In this document: piece after piece, positions 10,881-20,759 of the stretch
Layout: every line of letters starts with the position of its first letter
How positions within the stretch are numbered: the first letter of the stretch is position 1
DNA from: Phymatolithon calcareum
Taxonomy: Eukaryota; Rhodophyta; Florideophyceae; Hapalidiales
NCBI GenBank assembly: GCA_977006965.1
Contig: OZ345358.1
Location: 2,356,001-2,420,000, forward strand
Direction: 5' to 3'
Length of the DNA stretch: 64,000 nucleotides
Translations under genes and position numbers: made by a program
Notes under the pieces: generated by a model
What the model was told of the DNA's origin: nothing
Seen by the model: only the letters and a program-made list of their open reading frames with translations
Databases searched by the model: none

Positions 10881-11506
10881 AAATACTGTATACCCTTTTA
10901 ACCATAGAATATGCGCGGTCGATTGTCAATGGACACATACTTTCAGTGTCACTAATTTTCGCGTCTGTGTCACTAATCCCGAAAAAGGCATTTCAGTGTC
11001 ATTTTGAGAAATGCAACGTCAGTATCACTAATCTGAAAAACAGAGCGCTGGTGTCACTATTTTCCAAAAATGGCATCTCAGTGTGTGGCCTTCCTGAAAA
11101 CACAGGGTTCGACTGTGTCACTAGAAATTACAGAAGGAGCTAGAAACGTACAGTTTTCGGAAAGTTTGAAAAGTCTATTCATCTTGTCAAAATTTGGCAA
11201 CGATTAATACACCTTGCCGAGTCCTCGCTTTGCAAGCTCCAGGTGTTGTGCACAAGGTATTCAGAATCTACTGCATACGGGGATATATGTTGATTTATTT
11301 TAAAAGCTCCGAAGGCCCCTCTTCAAGAGTAACAGGGTCGCTTTTGCACGATTTTCTAAGCTAACGCTACTGTATATGATGCTCATCGAATGCTAATGTT
11401 TAGATTTGTAATGATCTAATCACAAGGTCGAACTGGCCCACAACGTGGATAAAAAGGGCCAAAAAGAATATTTCAAACTTTTGCAGTAGAGTTTTATGGT
11501 CAATGG

Positions 11507-12130
11507 GGATATTTCATGATTTTATTTTTGAGAGCTCCCAAAGCCTCACCTTGGAGTAACGGGGCAGCTCTTGCATAATCTCTACGCTATAGTCATCTGG
11601 CTGCTCAAAACGTTCTTGATTCGTACTTCTCTCCCAACAAGAGCTCCGGTAAGTCTCTTGCACTCAAACTCAATTTCTGTACTCATCTTCGATGACGCTA
11701 GAGTACGTTGTAAGGCGACTAGTTCGACCACCGCGGTAATCCCACAGTACGCACCCAACACTGATTTCCTCCAAAGGGGTGGTCGGTTGAATGTCAACCT
11801 TAGGCACCTTAAACGTGTTGTTCTTTCTCCTATGTAAAGGATCCCTGGTAGCTTGCCTTCAATAGGAATCTTCATTGATCTGCCTTCTTCTTCCTTTTCC
11901 CATACCTTAATTGTTTCTTCTCTCCTCCTCTTCTTCGTGACAGATCCCTCCTGGGCTTTCTGAAGGGCTTGTCGCAAGTCTTCATACATCTTGAGATATT
12001 CAATATCCTTCATTGCTTCCTTTACGTCCTCATCTCTTCCAACGTACTCTTCTGTTTCTTCAAGGCGCTTTTTGTGCCTTACCAGGCTTAATGCAAACCT
12101 TTCTGCTTGATGACGTCTCCTCATCTTTGG
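11507..12130 (-). mobile_element. E-family retroposon, copy 2, with target-site duplication
   Basis: A 624-bp insertion in T copy 1. The 14-bp direct repeat TTTATGGTCAATGG flanks it (11493-11506 and 12131-12144); the related T copy 2 near 29600 has no insertion here. On the reverse strand the element ends in GAGCTCTCAAAAATAAAATC and then AAATATCC, the same 3' end as the copies at 24417 and 37702. A long target duplication, a fixed 3' end and a variable 5' end indicate target-primed reverse transcription, so this is a non-LTR retroposon truncated at its 5' side. Confidence 0.85.
11582..12124 (-). CDS. ORF of the E retroposon, 180 residues, unknown domain
   Basis: An intact frame from the ATG at 12124 to a stop about 75 bp before the element's 3' end. 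Residues 1-75 are highly charged and likely coiled coil (for example RRRREETIKVWEKEEEGRS just after it). Residues 90-145 form the most conserved block across copies: RTTRLRCLRLTFN, then PPLWR, then AYCGITAV. Copies at 6650-7200 and about 30935-31160 encode the same protein with many substitutions but similar blocks. I do not recognise the domain. It is most likely the C-terminal part of a longer LINE protein, because all copies share the 3' end and differ at the 5' side. The alternative is a host mRNA spread by retroposition. Confidence 0.6.
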   Translation of the reverse strand: MRRRHQAERFALSLVRHKKRLEETEEYVGRDEDVKEAMKDIEYLKMYEDLRQALQKAQEGSVTKKRRREETIKVWEKEEEGRSMKIPIEGKLPGILYIGERTTRLRCLRLTFNRPPLWRKSVLGAYCGITAVVELVALQRTLASSKMSTEIEFECKRLTGALVGREVRIKNVLSSQMTIA

Positions 12131-12160
12131 TTTATGGTCAATGGCAAAGCTCTCGCAAAA

Positions 12161-12234
12161 CTGCAGGCATGATTAATGGCTCTAGAGCTATTAATCATGC
12201 CTGCAGAATTGACCGTTCAGCTGAACGGTCAATT
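12161..12234. repeat. Two abutting palindromes (46 bp and 28 bp)
   Basis: Positions 12161-12206 form a spacerless palindrome with 22 of 23 arm positions matching (arm CTGCAGGCATGATTAAT plus six bases). Positions 12207-12234 form a perfect 28-bp palindrome (arm AATTGACCGTTCAG). They touch exactly. T copy 2 near 29625-29662 has only one arm of each, joined directly, so the palindromes are a derived state. Confidence 0.9.
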
Positions 12235-12744
12235 AAATGTAATATCGAGCAGAACATTCACGAGGAAAACTTGAGCTCCAGTTAAATTAAGTTGTTATAT
12301 GATGGTGAACATTACCATGGTACTGTTCACCACTGCAGTGGTTAACGTACACCTCGACCAGCTTCACGTCGCCAGCAGTCGCGATAATTTCCTTGCTTCG
12401 CGATAGTTTCCCGGTTTCTCGGGTGTCCCATTCTTGTGAATTGGAGCGAGGAGTGCTTTCTGCAAGTAGCATGAACAATAGTTGCACCAACAGCAGGCTC
12501 TCTATACGGCCGTAATCACGTCTACATTAAGAGATGTATTCACTTTCAGCATTCGATATGTCTAGTACAGAGAAAATCTATTCACGTGATCGGCATCGAT
12601 ATTTCGAAAAGTTTTCCGAAGCTCTTGCCGAAGACCATAAGTGTGTCTTATTGAGTTGCTTTTAGTGACACAGGAGAGCCATTTTTAGGATTAATGACAC
12701 TGAAGTGCTGTTTTTCATATTAGTGACACTGACGTGAAAATTAG

Positions 12745-13269
12745 GAGCTTCGAAGGTACCTAAACGATGCTTTCGGACGTGGTACCGTGTGGGGAATTGA
12801 CTTCATAGGGACCTGTGTTCTAGAGATCGTCACCGGAGAAGGGAGCGAAGACGCCATAATTGAGCTCCTAGCGAGCAAGAAATTCATACACCTGAGCTCA
12901 TTCTCCAAAGAAACAAACCTGAACGGATTGACAGAAGCCCATCTTGACCGCAAGATTCGTAGTCTGGAAGGCTGCTGTAGGCGAATGGAGAGTCTGCTAG
13001 AGCACACGAGGCACGCAGGCGCACGAAAGTACTACATGAAGACATTGTATACGACGAGCTCACTCGTTGAAGAAGCTCGCATGAACCTCTGCAAACTGCT
13101 TGGTGCTCAAAACGAAAACCAAGCAAACACTCGTGAGAACGCACAACAGAGCCCTAGCAGAGATGCAAGTAGGGACGTAACTGGGCATCAAGCCCGGGAT
13201 AATGCTTACGGCGTGACTCTGGCTGACCGCCCAGTACCAAGCCAATCGGAGAATCAAGGTCAATGTTAG
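12745..13269 (+). pseudogene. LINE-A ORF1, 5'-truncated
   Basis: The frame runs from the 5' junction of the element to a stop at 13267-13269 and has no ATG at its start, so only the C-terminal part (about 174 residues) remains. It contains a charged, probably helical region (residues about 60-125 of the visible part) and a hydrophilic glutamine/asparagine-rich tail. I see no zinc knuckle. By position it is the ORF1-type nucleic-acid-binding protein of the LINE. Confidence 0.6.
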
Positions 13270-16240
13270 ACCTTGATGGATATATGAAAGTCGGAACCTA
13301 AAACGTGCATGGACTAGCTACGAATACAAGATAAGTGGAACGACTTTGGGACACCGTGAAGCTACACCTTCTGGTATTAACAGAAACGTAGCTGAATCCT
13401 GAAAATGCGCTCCCGCTCCCACACGCACACCGATCAGCAAACCCGCTTGCTGGAAAACGGAGCGGGCGAAATAGAGGAGGAGTAACAATCCTATTCCGTA
13501 CCTTTCTGCAAAGGAGGCTCCTATACAGAATCGCACAGCAAGACCATTAGGCAGTATTCTGTCAAGTGGCTGGTGTCACGGTGATAGGCACCTATCTTTC
13601 CCCCGAACTAAGCATCAAGAAAATGAAACAATTCCTTTCAAGAGTGCAAAGTGCAACACGCGGACCCTCTGTACTGATCGGGGACTTAAGCTTTAGGCAC
13701 AAGGCATGGGACAGGAAGGGGATCACAAAGGCCCAGATACTACACAGCTGGGCACAGAAATGGGGCTGGTACATTTCTACACCGGGTGGACCAACGTTCC
13801 CTAGCCACGTCGGCTCAAGCGTTATCAATCTTATCATATGTAAGGGAACAACCGCACAGTCCGTATACTTGGCGCAGGGTGAATGGATTGGCGCGAGCGA
13901 TCACATACCGGTAATCGGCAGAGTTTCAGGAAAATATTCCCAGCGCGCTGAGGAGTATAGACCACCATTGAGCGCACGGAAAAACACTAAGCTTCAAGAA
14001 AAAGCAATCTCCGAGTACAAGTCAAGATAACCGTCAGCCGTTGAAGACAAATATGAAGCGGATGCAACAGAAACGTACCAGAATGCATACAAAAGAGCCC
14101 GTGATTTCATCAACCAACCATGGATAAACGGACGATCAAGAAATCCAAGAAGATTTAAAGAATTCTGGACAAAAGAGCTTGAAAAACTTTCCGAGGTGCG
14201 AACGAAAGCCTACAGGAAGGCACGGAGAACGGACTCGGTCGTCGACTGGAAAACACATAGAGATCTCGATAGAAAGGTGAAGAAGATGACCAGGGCAAAC
14301 AGACGAGCAAGCTTTAAGAAATTCACAGAAGAGCTATCTGCGTCGTAATTAAGTGGATTTATTGAGAAGGTACCATGTGTCCCAACGTGAGGAAAATCGG
14401 CACCTTTCTTAGCTTTCTACTACACTCGAAATTTCGGTTCCTTAATCAGAATTACTTAGTATCGCTTCGATGGCTCGGGCTACGTTGGTCTCCTCTGTGG
14501 GCGTCCATGTTGGGCTCAAAGACCCCCAAGGCGCAGCCATACAGCCGAGGAAATTCCAGGTCACACGTGCACTAAAACGAGAACTAAAGAGAGCTCTAAG
14601 ACTTGCCCCAAGGCGAAAAGCAGCTGGCCCAGATGGAATTTTTTCTGAAGCACTGACACTAACCCCAGAGCAAAGCTATTGTTTCCTACTGGCAACAATC
14701 ACGAAAGCCGCACAACTCGGTTGTTGGCCTGAGGACTGGAATCACGCTCTGGTGGTCCCAATATTCAAGAAAGGAGACCCAAGCTCCCCGAAAAGCTACA
14801 GACCGATTTCCCTGTTGTCTCACGCTCGCAAAATATTCGAATGAGCGGTGGATAAACTGATCCGGAAGGAGTATTCCTTCAACAGATCACAAATGGGATT
14901 CCAACCTCGAAAGGCACAGAAAGAGCCCTCCTCCGTTATACAGCAGCCGTAAAAGAAGAAAGAAAGACGAAAGCCATACTTGACTTGAAGTCAGCGTACG
15001 ATCGTGTACCACGAGAGGAGTTCATGCGAGAAATTGACCTCAGATTATTAACAAACGTGGCATCGATGGCTTCGCTCTCGCTACAGAAGACCCTCTTCAC
15101 GGTTATGAATGACGCAAGAAAAATACGAGGTATAAGCGGGCGTTGAGTCCCCCAGGGATCCCCCATTAGCCCCACACTGTTCAATATTCTGATGGACACT
15201 TTGGCAGAAAGGATAACGGCCCTGAGCTTCAACGATTCTAATTCGAGTCTTCGCTTGAATATGTTTGCGGACAGGCGAGGAATGAAGAAGAGCTCCGGGA
15301 AATGCTCAACGGATGCTCCGAATGGGCGCAGGCCTATCGAATGACTTGGTCAACCGGAAAATGCTCCGTCATAGTGCCAGGTCGAAGGATCAGACAACCG
15401 TTTGTTCTGGCGAACGAGGAAGCTCAAATAAGGCGCACGGCAGAATATCTCGGTACGACAATCAGAGAGAACGGAATACGTGACGACCGACTCCTGGAGC
15501 GCTTCAAAAGCGCTGGCGCAAAAGTCCGGCTCATGAGCACTCTGGGCATGACAAGGAATGGATACAACACAGAAAAATGCATCAGGCTCTTCAAAGCATT
15601 CATTAGGCCGGTACATGAGTACGCTGCGCATATAACTCCTGACACAATCCGAGTATTGATAGCAGAAGTGCAAGTTCAAAAGGACATCGCAATGATACTG
15701 TTTGGAAAGTGGGCAGGGCGGCACTGGAGGAGACTAATGAAGCTCTGCCAAATAGAACCATGGGAGTTCCGCCGACAGCACCTGCTCTCAAAGTTAACAC
15801 GAAGACTTAGGATGGTTGTGGAGGAGACACGCGACGCGGGGGCAGAGCTGGAACTCGAGACGCTGGACTGCATGCGAAAATCGAGCACACCAACCGATGT
15901 CCAACACAGGAGTGTCCTCCGACTAGCCTGGGAACAACTAGAAGAACGCCGCGCTAGGAAAATTACATTTGCCAAGAATGGTCTACAGCACCAAGCAGTG
16001 AGGATGAAAGAAAGCAGCACAGAATTCTCTGCGCAAGATGGTTTGTAGGTCAGTTTCCAAGAAATCCGCCGAAGTTAATAGAAGAAATGGGCAGTCAAGG
16101 AGCATGGGCAGTTAAAATACTGAAGGGCATCCTGAGGAAGCCAACATGGACACCCACAGAGGAGACCAACGTAGCTCGAGCCATCGAAGCGACACTAAGC
16201 AATTCTGATTAAGGAACCGAAATTTCGAGTGTAGTAGAAA
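13270..16240 (+). pseudogene. LINE-A ORF2: endonuclease and reverse transcriptase
   Basis: The product would nick target DNA and copy the element's RNA. The endonuclease (13290-14030) shows the LLVLTET glutamate motif near 13370, LIGDLS near 13675 and the C-terminal SDHIPVIG near 13900. The reverse transcriptase (14540-15290) shows AAGPDGI, FKKGDPSSPKSYRPISLL, DLKSAYDRVP and VPQGSPISPTLFNILMD. The catalytic F-A-D-D box reads FADR near 15270, so a catalytic aspartate is lost. A long C-terminal region (15302-16220) follows, without RNase H. There are many stops and frameshifts (for example at 14028, 14844, 15144), and an inverted piece of the element's own tail sits at 14343-14517. It cannot be functional. 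Confidence 0.85.
14343..14517 (-). repeat. Inverted copy of the LINE-A 3' end inside LINE-A
   Basis: This 175-bp segment is the reverse complement of 16140-16313 with about five mismatches. It reads out of the element's 3' end (GTAATTAAGTGGATTTATTG) and stops at CCATGTTGG. It interrupts the region between endonuclease and reverse transcriptase. No target duplication flanks it, and a few bases of match continue past the element's end into CGTC. Confidence 0.85.
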
Positions 16241-16410
16241 GCTAAGAAAGGTGCCGACTTTCCTCACGTTGGGACACATGGTACCTTCTCAATAAATCCA
16301 CTTAATTACGACGTGAAAATTAGTGACAGGGAAAATATTTAGCCAATACATTTTCGATCAGTCCACCTTGGTGACGCACATTAAATCATCAAACTGCGAT
16401 ACCCCACTCA

Positions 16411-17248
16411 GGCCCGGTCTATACGCGAACAAATCTGTTCAAGTTCGCTAATTCGTATCATAGCATAAAACTTGTCGTCTTACAATTGGCTGTCGTGAAC
16501 TTCGAGACGGCGCGTTTGAACAGATTTGGAGACCTCCGAAGTTGCGGGAAAGAGGTTAACTTTGCTTGTCTGCTCGAGTTGCCCGCCATTTTACTAATTG
16601 GCGCGAAATTAGAACCTCGCTCCCCCTTGAAATTGCGCTTCGAAGATTGTACTGTGCTAGTGCTCGTCATAGCAGCATCCGCTTGGCGCCGCACAGTACA
16701 GCATGGCGAACAAGAAGACAACAAGTACACCGCGGAATGCAGCGCTTGTTCTGATCGTAGTGACTCTCATCGCGTCGATGATCGAGCTGGAGATGGATGA
16801 GGAGCTGTTTTCGATCCCTGTGCGTCATCTTCCGCGGTACCGCAGGCCATCCAAGCGCCGGCACCGTGACAAGTTTGAGCGCATCATGATGAAATGATTT
16901 TTTTTGGCGCGAGTTTGCCGACGTGAACTTCAGCCCGTCGGTGGCTGATATGTGGGGTATGCCTCACCTTGGTGGTGATGCGATGGCCTGCTAGAATTAC
17001 TTCGTCTGAGTTTGGATGTGAAGTTGAAAGGAAGTAGACGAGGTAATACTGGGGCACAATACTTCCCGCTTGGAATTGGCGGGAATGCTGGAAGAGCAGT
17101 GCTTACTGTGTATGTGTTTTGGGCAGATGCTTCCAAATCTGCGCGTTGTTGGCGTATAGACGGCATAAGCAAATCTGCTCGCTATGATAGGGTTTCGCAA
17201 CCTTGTCATAGTGAACATGAACAGATCTGTTCGCGTATAGACCGGGCC
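16411..17248. mobile_element. 838-bp TIR element with 3-bp target duplication TCA (PIF/Harbinger-like)
   Basis: The ends are inverted copies of GGCCCGGTCTATACGCGAAC, continuing to about 37 bp with two mismatches. The trinucleotide TCA is duplicated at 16408-16410 and 17249-17251; the right protease arm has the same site unoccupied (CCCACTCA running on, near 24255). The short internal frame at 16703-16897, starting with a good ATG, gives 64 residues with a basic end (RYRRPSKRRHRDKFERIM). This could be the N-terminal remnant of a transposase, but I cannot prove it. The size suggests an internally deleted, non-autonomous element. Confidence 0.75.
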
Positions 17249-17944
17249 TCAATCGCATAAAATCTCCATCAGGAAAGAAATACAAATCGACGAAATTCGC
17301 TAAATGGCCACCAAAAAGTGGTAAAAGTACGCTAAATAACCACCCTTAGCGAAACCTACTACACACCCCTAAGCAAAATATACTATCATACTCGCCCTAG
17401 CCAAACCTAATACTCATCGGTTTCTCAGAGCACTCTATGCCACAGGAGCATTTATCGCGCCCACTAGTCTCTCTGGTTTAGCTTCTCGTCGCAACTATTG
17501 ATGGTATTTCCGCCATCGAAGGCGGTGAGGTCGATGATCATGGACTGCGCCGCTTTGTCGATGTGCTTTCGCTTCGCCTCGACAAGGTGTGGATGTCGGG
17601 CCTACCGCATGTCAATGAGAAGTGGTCGATATGTCCAAACGAGGAGCAGTGACGGGCCCTCACCTCGGATGGCAACTAGGGCTTCTTGCGCTTGCGACTC
17701 GGCTTAGCCACAAGGCCATACGGCACCAAATCATCTTATACTAGCTACAGTAGTCACCAGTGACTGCAACACGCGTGATGCTGCCCTCGCGTTGCTTGGC
17801 CCACGTTCAGGAAATGGGAGCAGTATACTGCTATTGCAATTTACGGCAATATACTGCTATTTCCGTAAATTGCACTTTCCTCTCCAATTGCAATACGTAT
17901 TGGCCAGCAGATGTGAATAAGATCTGGTGACGAACGTACCACGC

Positions 17945-17971
17945 ATGATGATGATGATGATGATGATGATG
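17945..17971. repeat. (ATG)n microsatellite
   Basis: About nine uninterrupted ATG units, inside the hAT-like element and outside any supported coding frame. Confidence 0.9.
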
Positions 17972-18298
17972 GCTTTATTCCCCTAAGGGGCTAGCACGTC
18001 TAGAAGGCTTCATGCGACTCCACTTGCTGTGGTCGGAAGCGTCTTTTATGGACGATTCGATACTTTGGTTTGGGATATCGCCAAGGAGAGAGGCATATGT
18101 TCTGGGTATGCATTGTAGCAGTATCCTGCGGACGAGCACGTACCACGCATCGATACACTCTCGCTCTTCTATTTTTGTCGATGTGCTGTCCCCACTCCGT
18201 TTCTACTCGTTTGTTTACACTCTGAATTGAGCCTGCTACACTCGACTCTCCCCCATCGTTCACACCCCTCTTTCCGTGGTTGCACCCTCGACTTGACC

Positions 18299-18886
18299 AT
18301 GTCCGTCCCACCGAAGCGAGAGCATGTCGTCGAAGCGCTCATGACGCAAGAACCTGATGCTGTCAAGACCATTACTTCGCGAAAGGGGAATGCTCGCAAA
18401 TTGTCTTGCTGGGTCTATGCGTGTCCGCGAAAAGACCGCTGCAAAAACATTCCGCCTGTTTTCTCATTTGAGAAAGGAACTGGATGGACTAACCCGTACT
18501 CACACCTGGTCTCTTGCGTTGCGGGTGGTGAAGAGACAAAGTTGATGGAATTGTATCGCGTAAGTTCAACGCTCGAAATTGAAGACGGAGGAGATGGGCG
18601 AATTTCGTCCTACTTTGAAACAACCCTGTCAAGCACGGATCGCGAGCGTGCTATGTACCACTACATTGATGTCATTGTCTCACTATCTCTCCCTATCACT
18701 TACATCGAAAATTCGCGCTTCCGAGACTTCAGCAAGTTTGGTGTGGGCATTTCTATCAAAGCGTTCCGCGAAACGGTGTTCAAGTTGGAAGAAGTGGTTG
18801 AGGCAGGCGTGAGAAACGATTGGAAGGACACGCGAGGCGCCGTCATGCACGATACAGGAGGTACTGCTGACCATGTAACGCCTTAA
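18299..18886 (+). CDS. Partial hAT-like transposase with a BED-type zinc finger
   Basis: A frame of 195 residues from the ATG at 18299 (context GACCATGTCC). Cysteines at about residues 37, 42 and 48, then an aromatic GWTNPYSHLVSC segment with H69 and C73, suggest a BED-like DNA-binding finger. Residues 118-150 (YIDVIVSLSLPITYIENSRF and following) resemble the segment after the finger in hAT transposases of algae and oomycetes, where a W/Y-I-x-V-V...LP...E pattern is common. The catalytic core and the C-terminal dimerisation domain are missing, so this is a truncated protein in a probably non-autonomous element. Family assignment is by pattern memory only. Confidence 0.5.
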   Translation: MSVPPKREHVVEALMTQEPDAVKTITSRKGNARKLSCWVYACPRKDRCKNIPPVFSFEKGTGWTNPYSHLVSCVAGGEETKLMELYRVSSTLEIEDGGDGRISSYFETTLSSTDRERAMYHYIDVIVSLSLPITYIENSRFRDFSKFGVGISIKAFRETVFKLEEVVEAGVRNDWKDTRGAVMHDTGGTADHVTP

Positions 18887-19679
18887 TCGCAATTGTGCTC
18901 AATGCAATAGAACTAGCAATTGGTAGCGCGAGAGTTATTGCAGTAGCAATTGCACTTTCACAACGAGTCCCAATAAATATGCAGTATATTGCTCCCATTC
19001 CCTGCCCACGTTCGCAACAGCCATACATTCCCGAACCAGTGATCCTGACACCGCCGACGTTCGGCATCACGCTGACGTTCACATGGACGGTCCAAGCGGT
19101 GCGCTAACTACAGATGACTTTCAGATGCTGCTTATTCCGCTTCGGCATGAGGTGTGCCTTTCTCATTGACGGGTTGTGGAAGATCACGACGTTAAGCTTG
19201 ATCAACCTTAGTCGTCCATCTGTGGCACGAGCTCCTTGTCATGGTTTCAGAGTGAGTAGTGCGGGAGCGTTGTGAGTTGAGCTTGTCATACGAAATTGAG
19301 GATGTACACAAAACTTGGACAAAGAGGAAGTAGCAAATTCACTTCCCTTTTTTCCCTCCATTAAACGCAACTATCAGCGCTCCATGTAACGGATGAGTAT
19401 TAGTTTTGGCTTGGGTGTATATTTGGCGTATTTGTACCACTTTTGCTGACCATTTAGCGAATTTCCTCAATACAAATCAATGCTTTTATCAGAAAAATTC
19501 AGTTCAGATCCCTTCTGCAATTCATTCTACAAAGATTCCCAGCAGGATTTATCTCGAGTACGTTCGGAAAACGCATTGAGTGCTTGCAACACTCCACTTC
19601 AAATATATATATCGGTGTGACGCTAAGAGCGATATAGTTGAAAATTCCATGAACAGTAAGCGACCCTATGCTTTCAGAC

Positions 19680-20759
19680 TTACTGGGTCCACGCAGAGAT
19701 GTGAGCGAGCATCTCGTTCGTGATGCGGGTCGCACTGTTGGCACCGTAGGAAGAAACTCCGTACGCATGAATCCCCACTGCATTCCACCAGATTTGCCCA
19801 GGAACTTTTGCCCATACCGGAGAGCCACTCTGTCCACCTGCCGTATCTTCCTTATAGAAAATCTTGCGTTTCCAGACCTCAGTCACTGGACCGTCGTCAT
19901 ACCACATCTTATAACCCCTCTTATCTCCCGGATATCCTGCCGTACGAATAGGCTTTCCTGTAAGATCGCTGTCAGCCATCGCTTGAATTCCAAAGCCCCA
20001 TGGCTTACCACCCACGAGAATGATACCATAATCGTGTTCCCAACTCTTTCGAGTTTTCCACTCCTCAGGCACGCGTAGCGCTGAGCTGCTGACCATTTTC
20101 ACACCGAAGGGCAGGCTGCGTCCGGAACGACCTCGAACGATGCTTACATTTTTGTAATAACCTCCGTTGGAAGAATCGTACAGACAGTGTGCGGCGGTTA
20201 GTAGCGCCGCTTGACCACCATAGTTAATGTAGAAACCGGTTCCTCTGAAACGACGGCCATTATGAGCCGTCATGCCAAGGAAACAGATGGCTTCAAAGTA
20301 AGGTCCCAAAGGGTCGACCCTTACCCGTTCATCAGCGCCGATAACACTTCTCGCTATGCGCGTCGTGCCGTCGGTTGCGGCCGGAGCTGGCACTGGGGCG
20401 TCTGAATTGTCGTTTGGGGAGGCCATGGGCACAGACTCATCGAATAGCCAGGCGTTCTCAGCATCGATCTCTTCCTGTTGTTTGCGGGCAGCTTCAGCCA
20501 CAGTTTTGACTCTGTCGAATAATATGCTGTTGAACAGCCCACCGATTGTGTCAATTCCGAAGCCGGAGAAGAGGGATTTTTCGGCATCACTGGTGATTCC
20601 AGCGATAGCGCTCACAGGGGCGTTAAGGAGTGCATTGCCGATCAGATCATTGTACTTTGGGATGAGCAGTTGCTTGCACTCTACAGAGCAATTCGAATTG
20701 GGCTCATCCTGAGGGGGACGGGGGGCTCCTGCCGAGTGATCGTTCTCTGCTCCTGGCAT
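19680..20759 (-). CDS. S1B-type (V8/trypsin-like) serine protease, left copy
   Basis: An intact 359-residue protein from the ATG at 20759. The catalytic triad is clear: H191 in LLTAAHC, D243 in WEHDYGIIL and S311 in GGQSGSP. These motifs match the V8/glutamyl-endopeptidase branch of the chymotrypsin fold. Residues 1-140 are a non-catalytic leader without a signal peptide. It has an amphipathic, partly hydrophobic stretch (31-82) and a charged helix (84-102), possibly a pro-region or oligomerisation domain. The partner gene at 22928-24007 differs only at residues 216 (Leu here, Gln there) and 267 (Thr here, Lys there). The genes point away from each other. Upstream regions are also duplicated, so both probably carry the same promoter. 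It may act inside the cell; substrate unknown. Confidence 0.9.
   Translation of the reverse strand: MPGAENDHSAGAPRPPQDEPNSNCSVECKQLLIPKYNDLIGNALLNAPVSAIAGITSDAEKSLFSGFGIDTIGGLFNSILFDRVKTVAEAARKQQEEIDAENAWLFDESVPMASPNDNSDAPVPAPAATDGTTRIARSVIGADERVRVDPLGPYFEAICFLGMTAHNGRRFRGTGFYINYGGQAALLTAAHCLYDSSNGGYYKNVSIVRGRSGRSLPFGVKMVSSSALRVPEEWKTRKSWEHDYGIILVGGKPWGFGIQAMADSDLTGKPIRTAGYPGDKRGYKMWYDDGPVTEVWKRKIFYKEDTAGGQSGSPVWAKVPGQIWWNAVGIHAYGVSSYGANSATRITNEMLAHISAWTQ

Larger units (their letters stand above)
12745..16309 (+). mobile_element. LINE-A, nearly complete but degenerate, with 14-bp target-site duplication
   Basis: A 3.57-kb non-LTR retrotransposon inserted in the right end of T copy 1. The direct repeat GACGTGAAAATTAG flanks it (12731-12744 and 16310-16323). 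Order on the plus strand: end of ORF1, an AP-type endonuclease, reverse transcriptase, C-terminal domain, and a 3' end AATAAATCCACTTAATTAC. The ORF1 frame is open right up to the 5' junction without a start, so the copy is 5'-truncated. Further LINE-A tails lie at 30021-30565 and 51219-51420. Confidence 0.9.
10931..16334. mobile_element. T element copy 1 (GTGTCACTAAT-ended), host to two nested retroposons
   Basis: Both ends carry the same inverted motif: GTGTCACTAATTTTC about 14 bp inside the left end, and GACGTGAAAATTAGTGAC just inside the right end. Several more GTGTCACTA-type motifs are spaced 25-40 bp apart below each end (10944-11125 and 12655-12744). A 3-bp direct repeat AAT flanks it (10928-10930 and 16335-16337). 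Two insertions interrupt it: an E retroposon (11507-12130) and LINE-A (12745-16309). Without these the element is about 1.2 kb. Its body at 11130-11490 and 12145-12240 matches T copy 2 at 29330-29665. No transposase is recognisable, so it appears non-autonomous. The superfamily is uncertain; a 3-bp target duplication fits PIF/Harbinger or CACTA. Confidence 0.7.
17289..19468. mobile_element. 2.18-kb TIR element with 10-bp direct repeat, hAT-like
   Basis: Both ends read inward as GANGAAATTCGCTAAATGG, and looser similarity continues for about 100 bp (both sides include CTAATACTCATC). The direct repeat AATACAAATC flanks it (17279-17288 and 19469-19478); the right arm has it once near 24212-24221. 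A hAT insertion would give 8 bp, so two extra bases may match by chance or the superfamily may differ. It encodes one partial transposase-like protein (18299-18886). A (GAT)n microsatellite lies at 17945-17971. Confidence 0.75.

Noticed and set aside
10944-11125. CRISPR-like array of GTGTCACTAAT repeats
   Set aside because: The repeats are short, imperfect and irregularly spaced, occur inverted at the other end of the same element, and the DNA is eukaryotic.
10931-16334. Naming T a CACTA (En/Spm) element because of its CACTA motifs
   Set aside because: The extreme termini read GG..., not CACTA, and no CACTA transposase is present, so the superfamily is left open.
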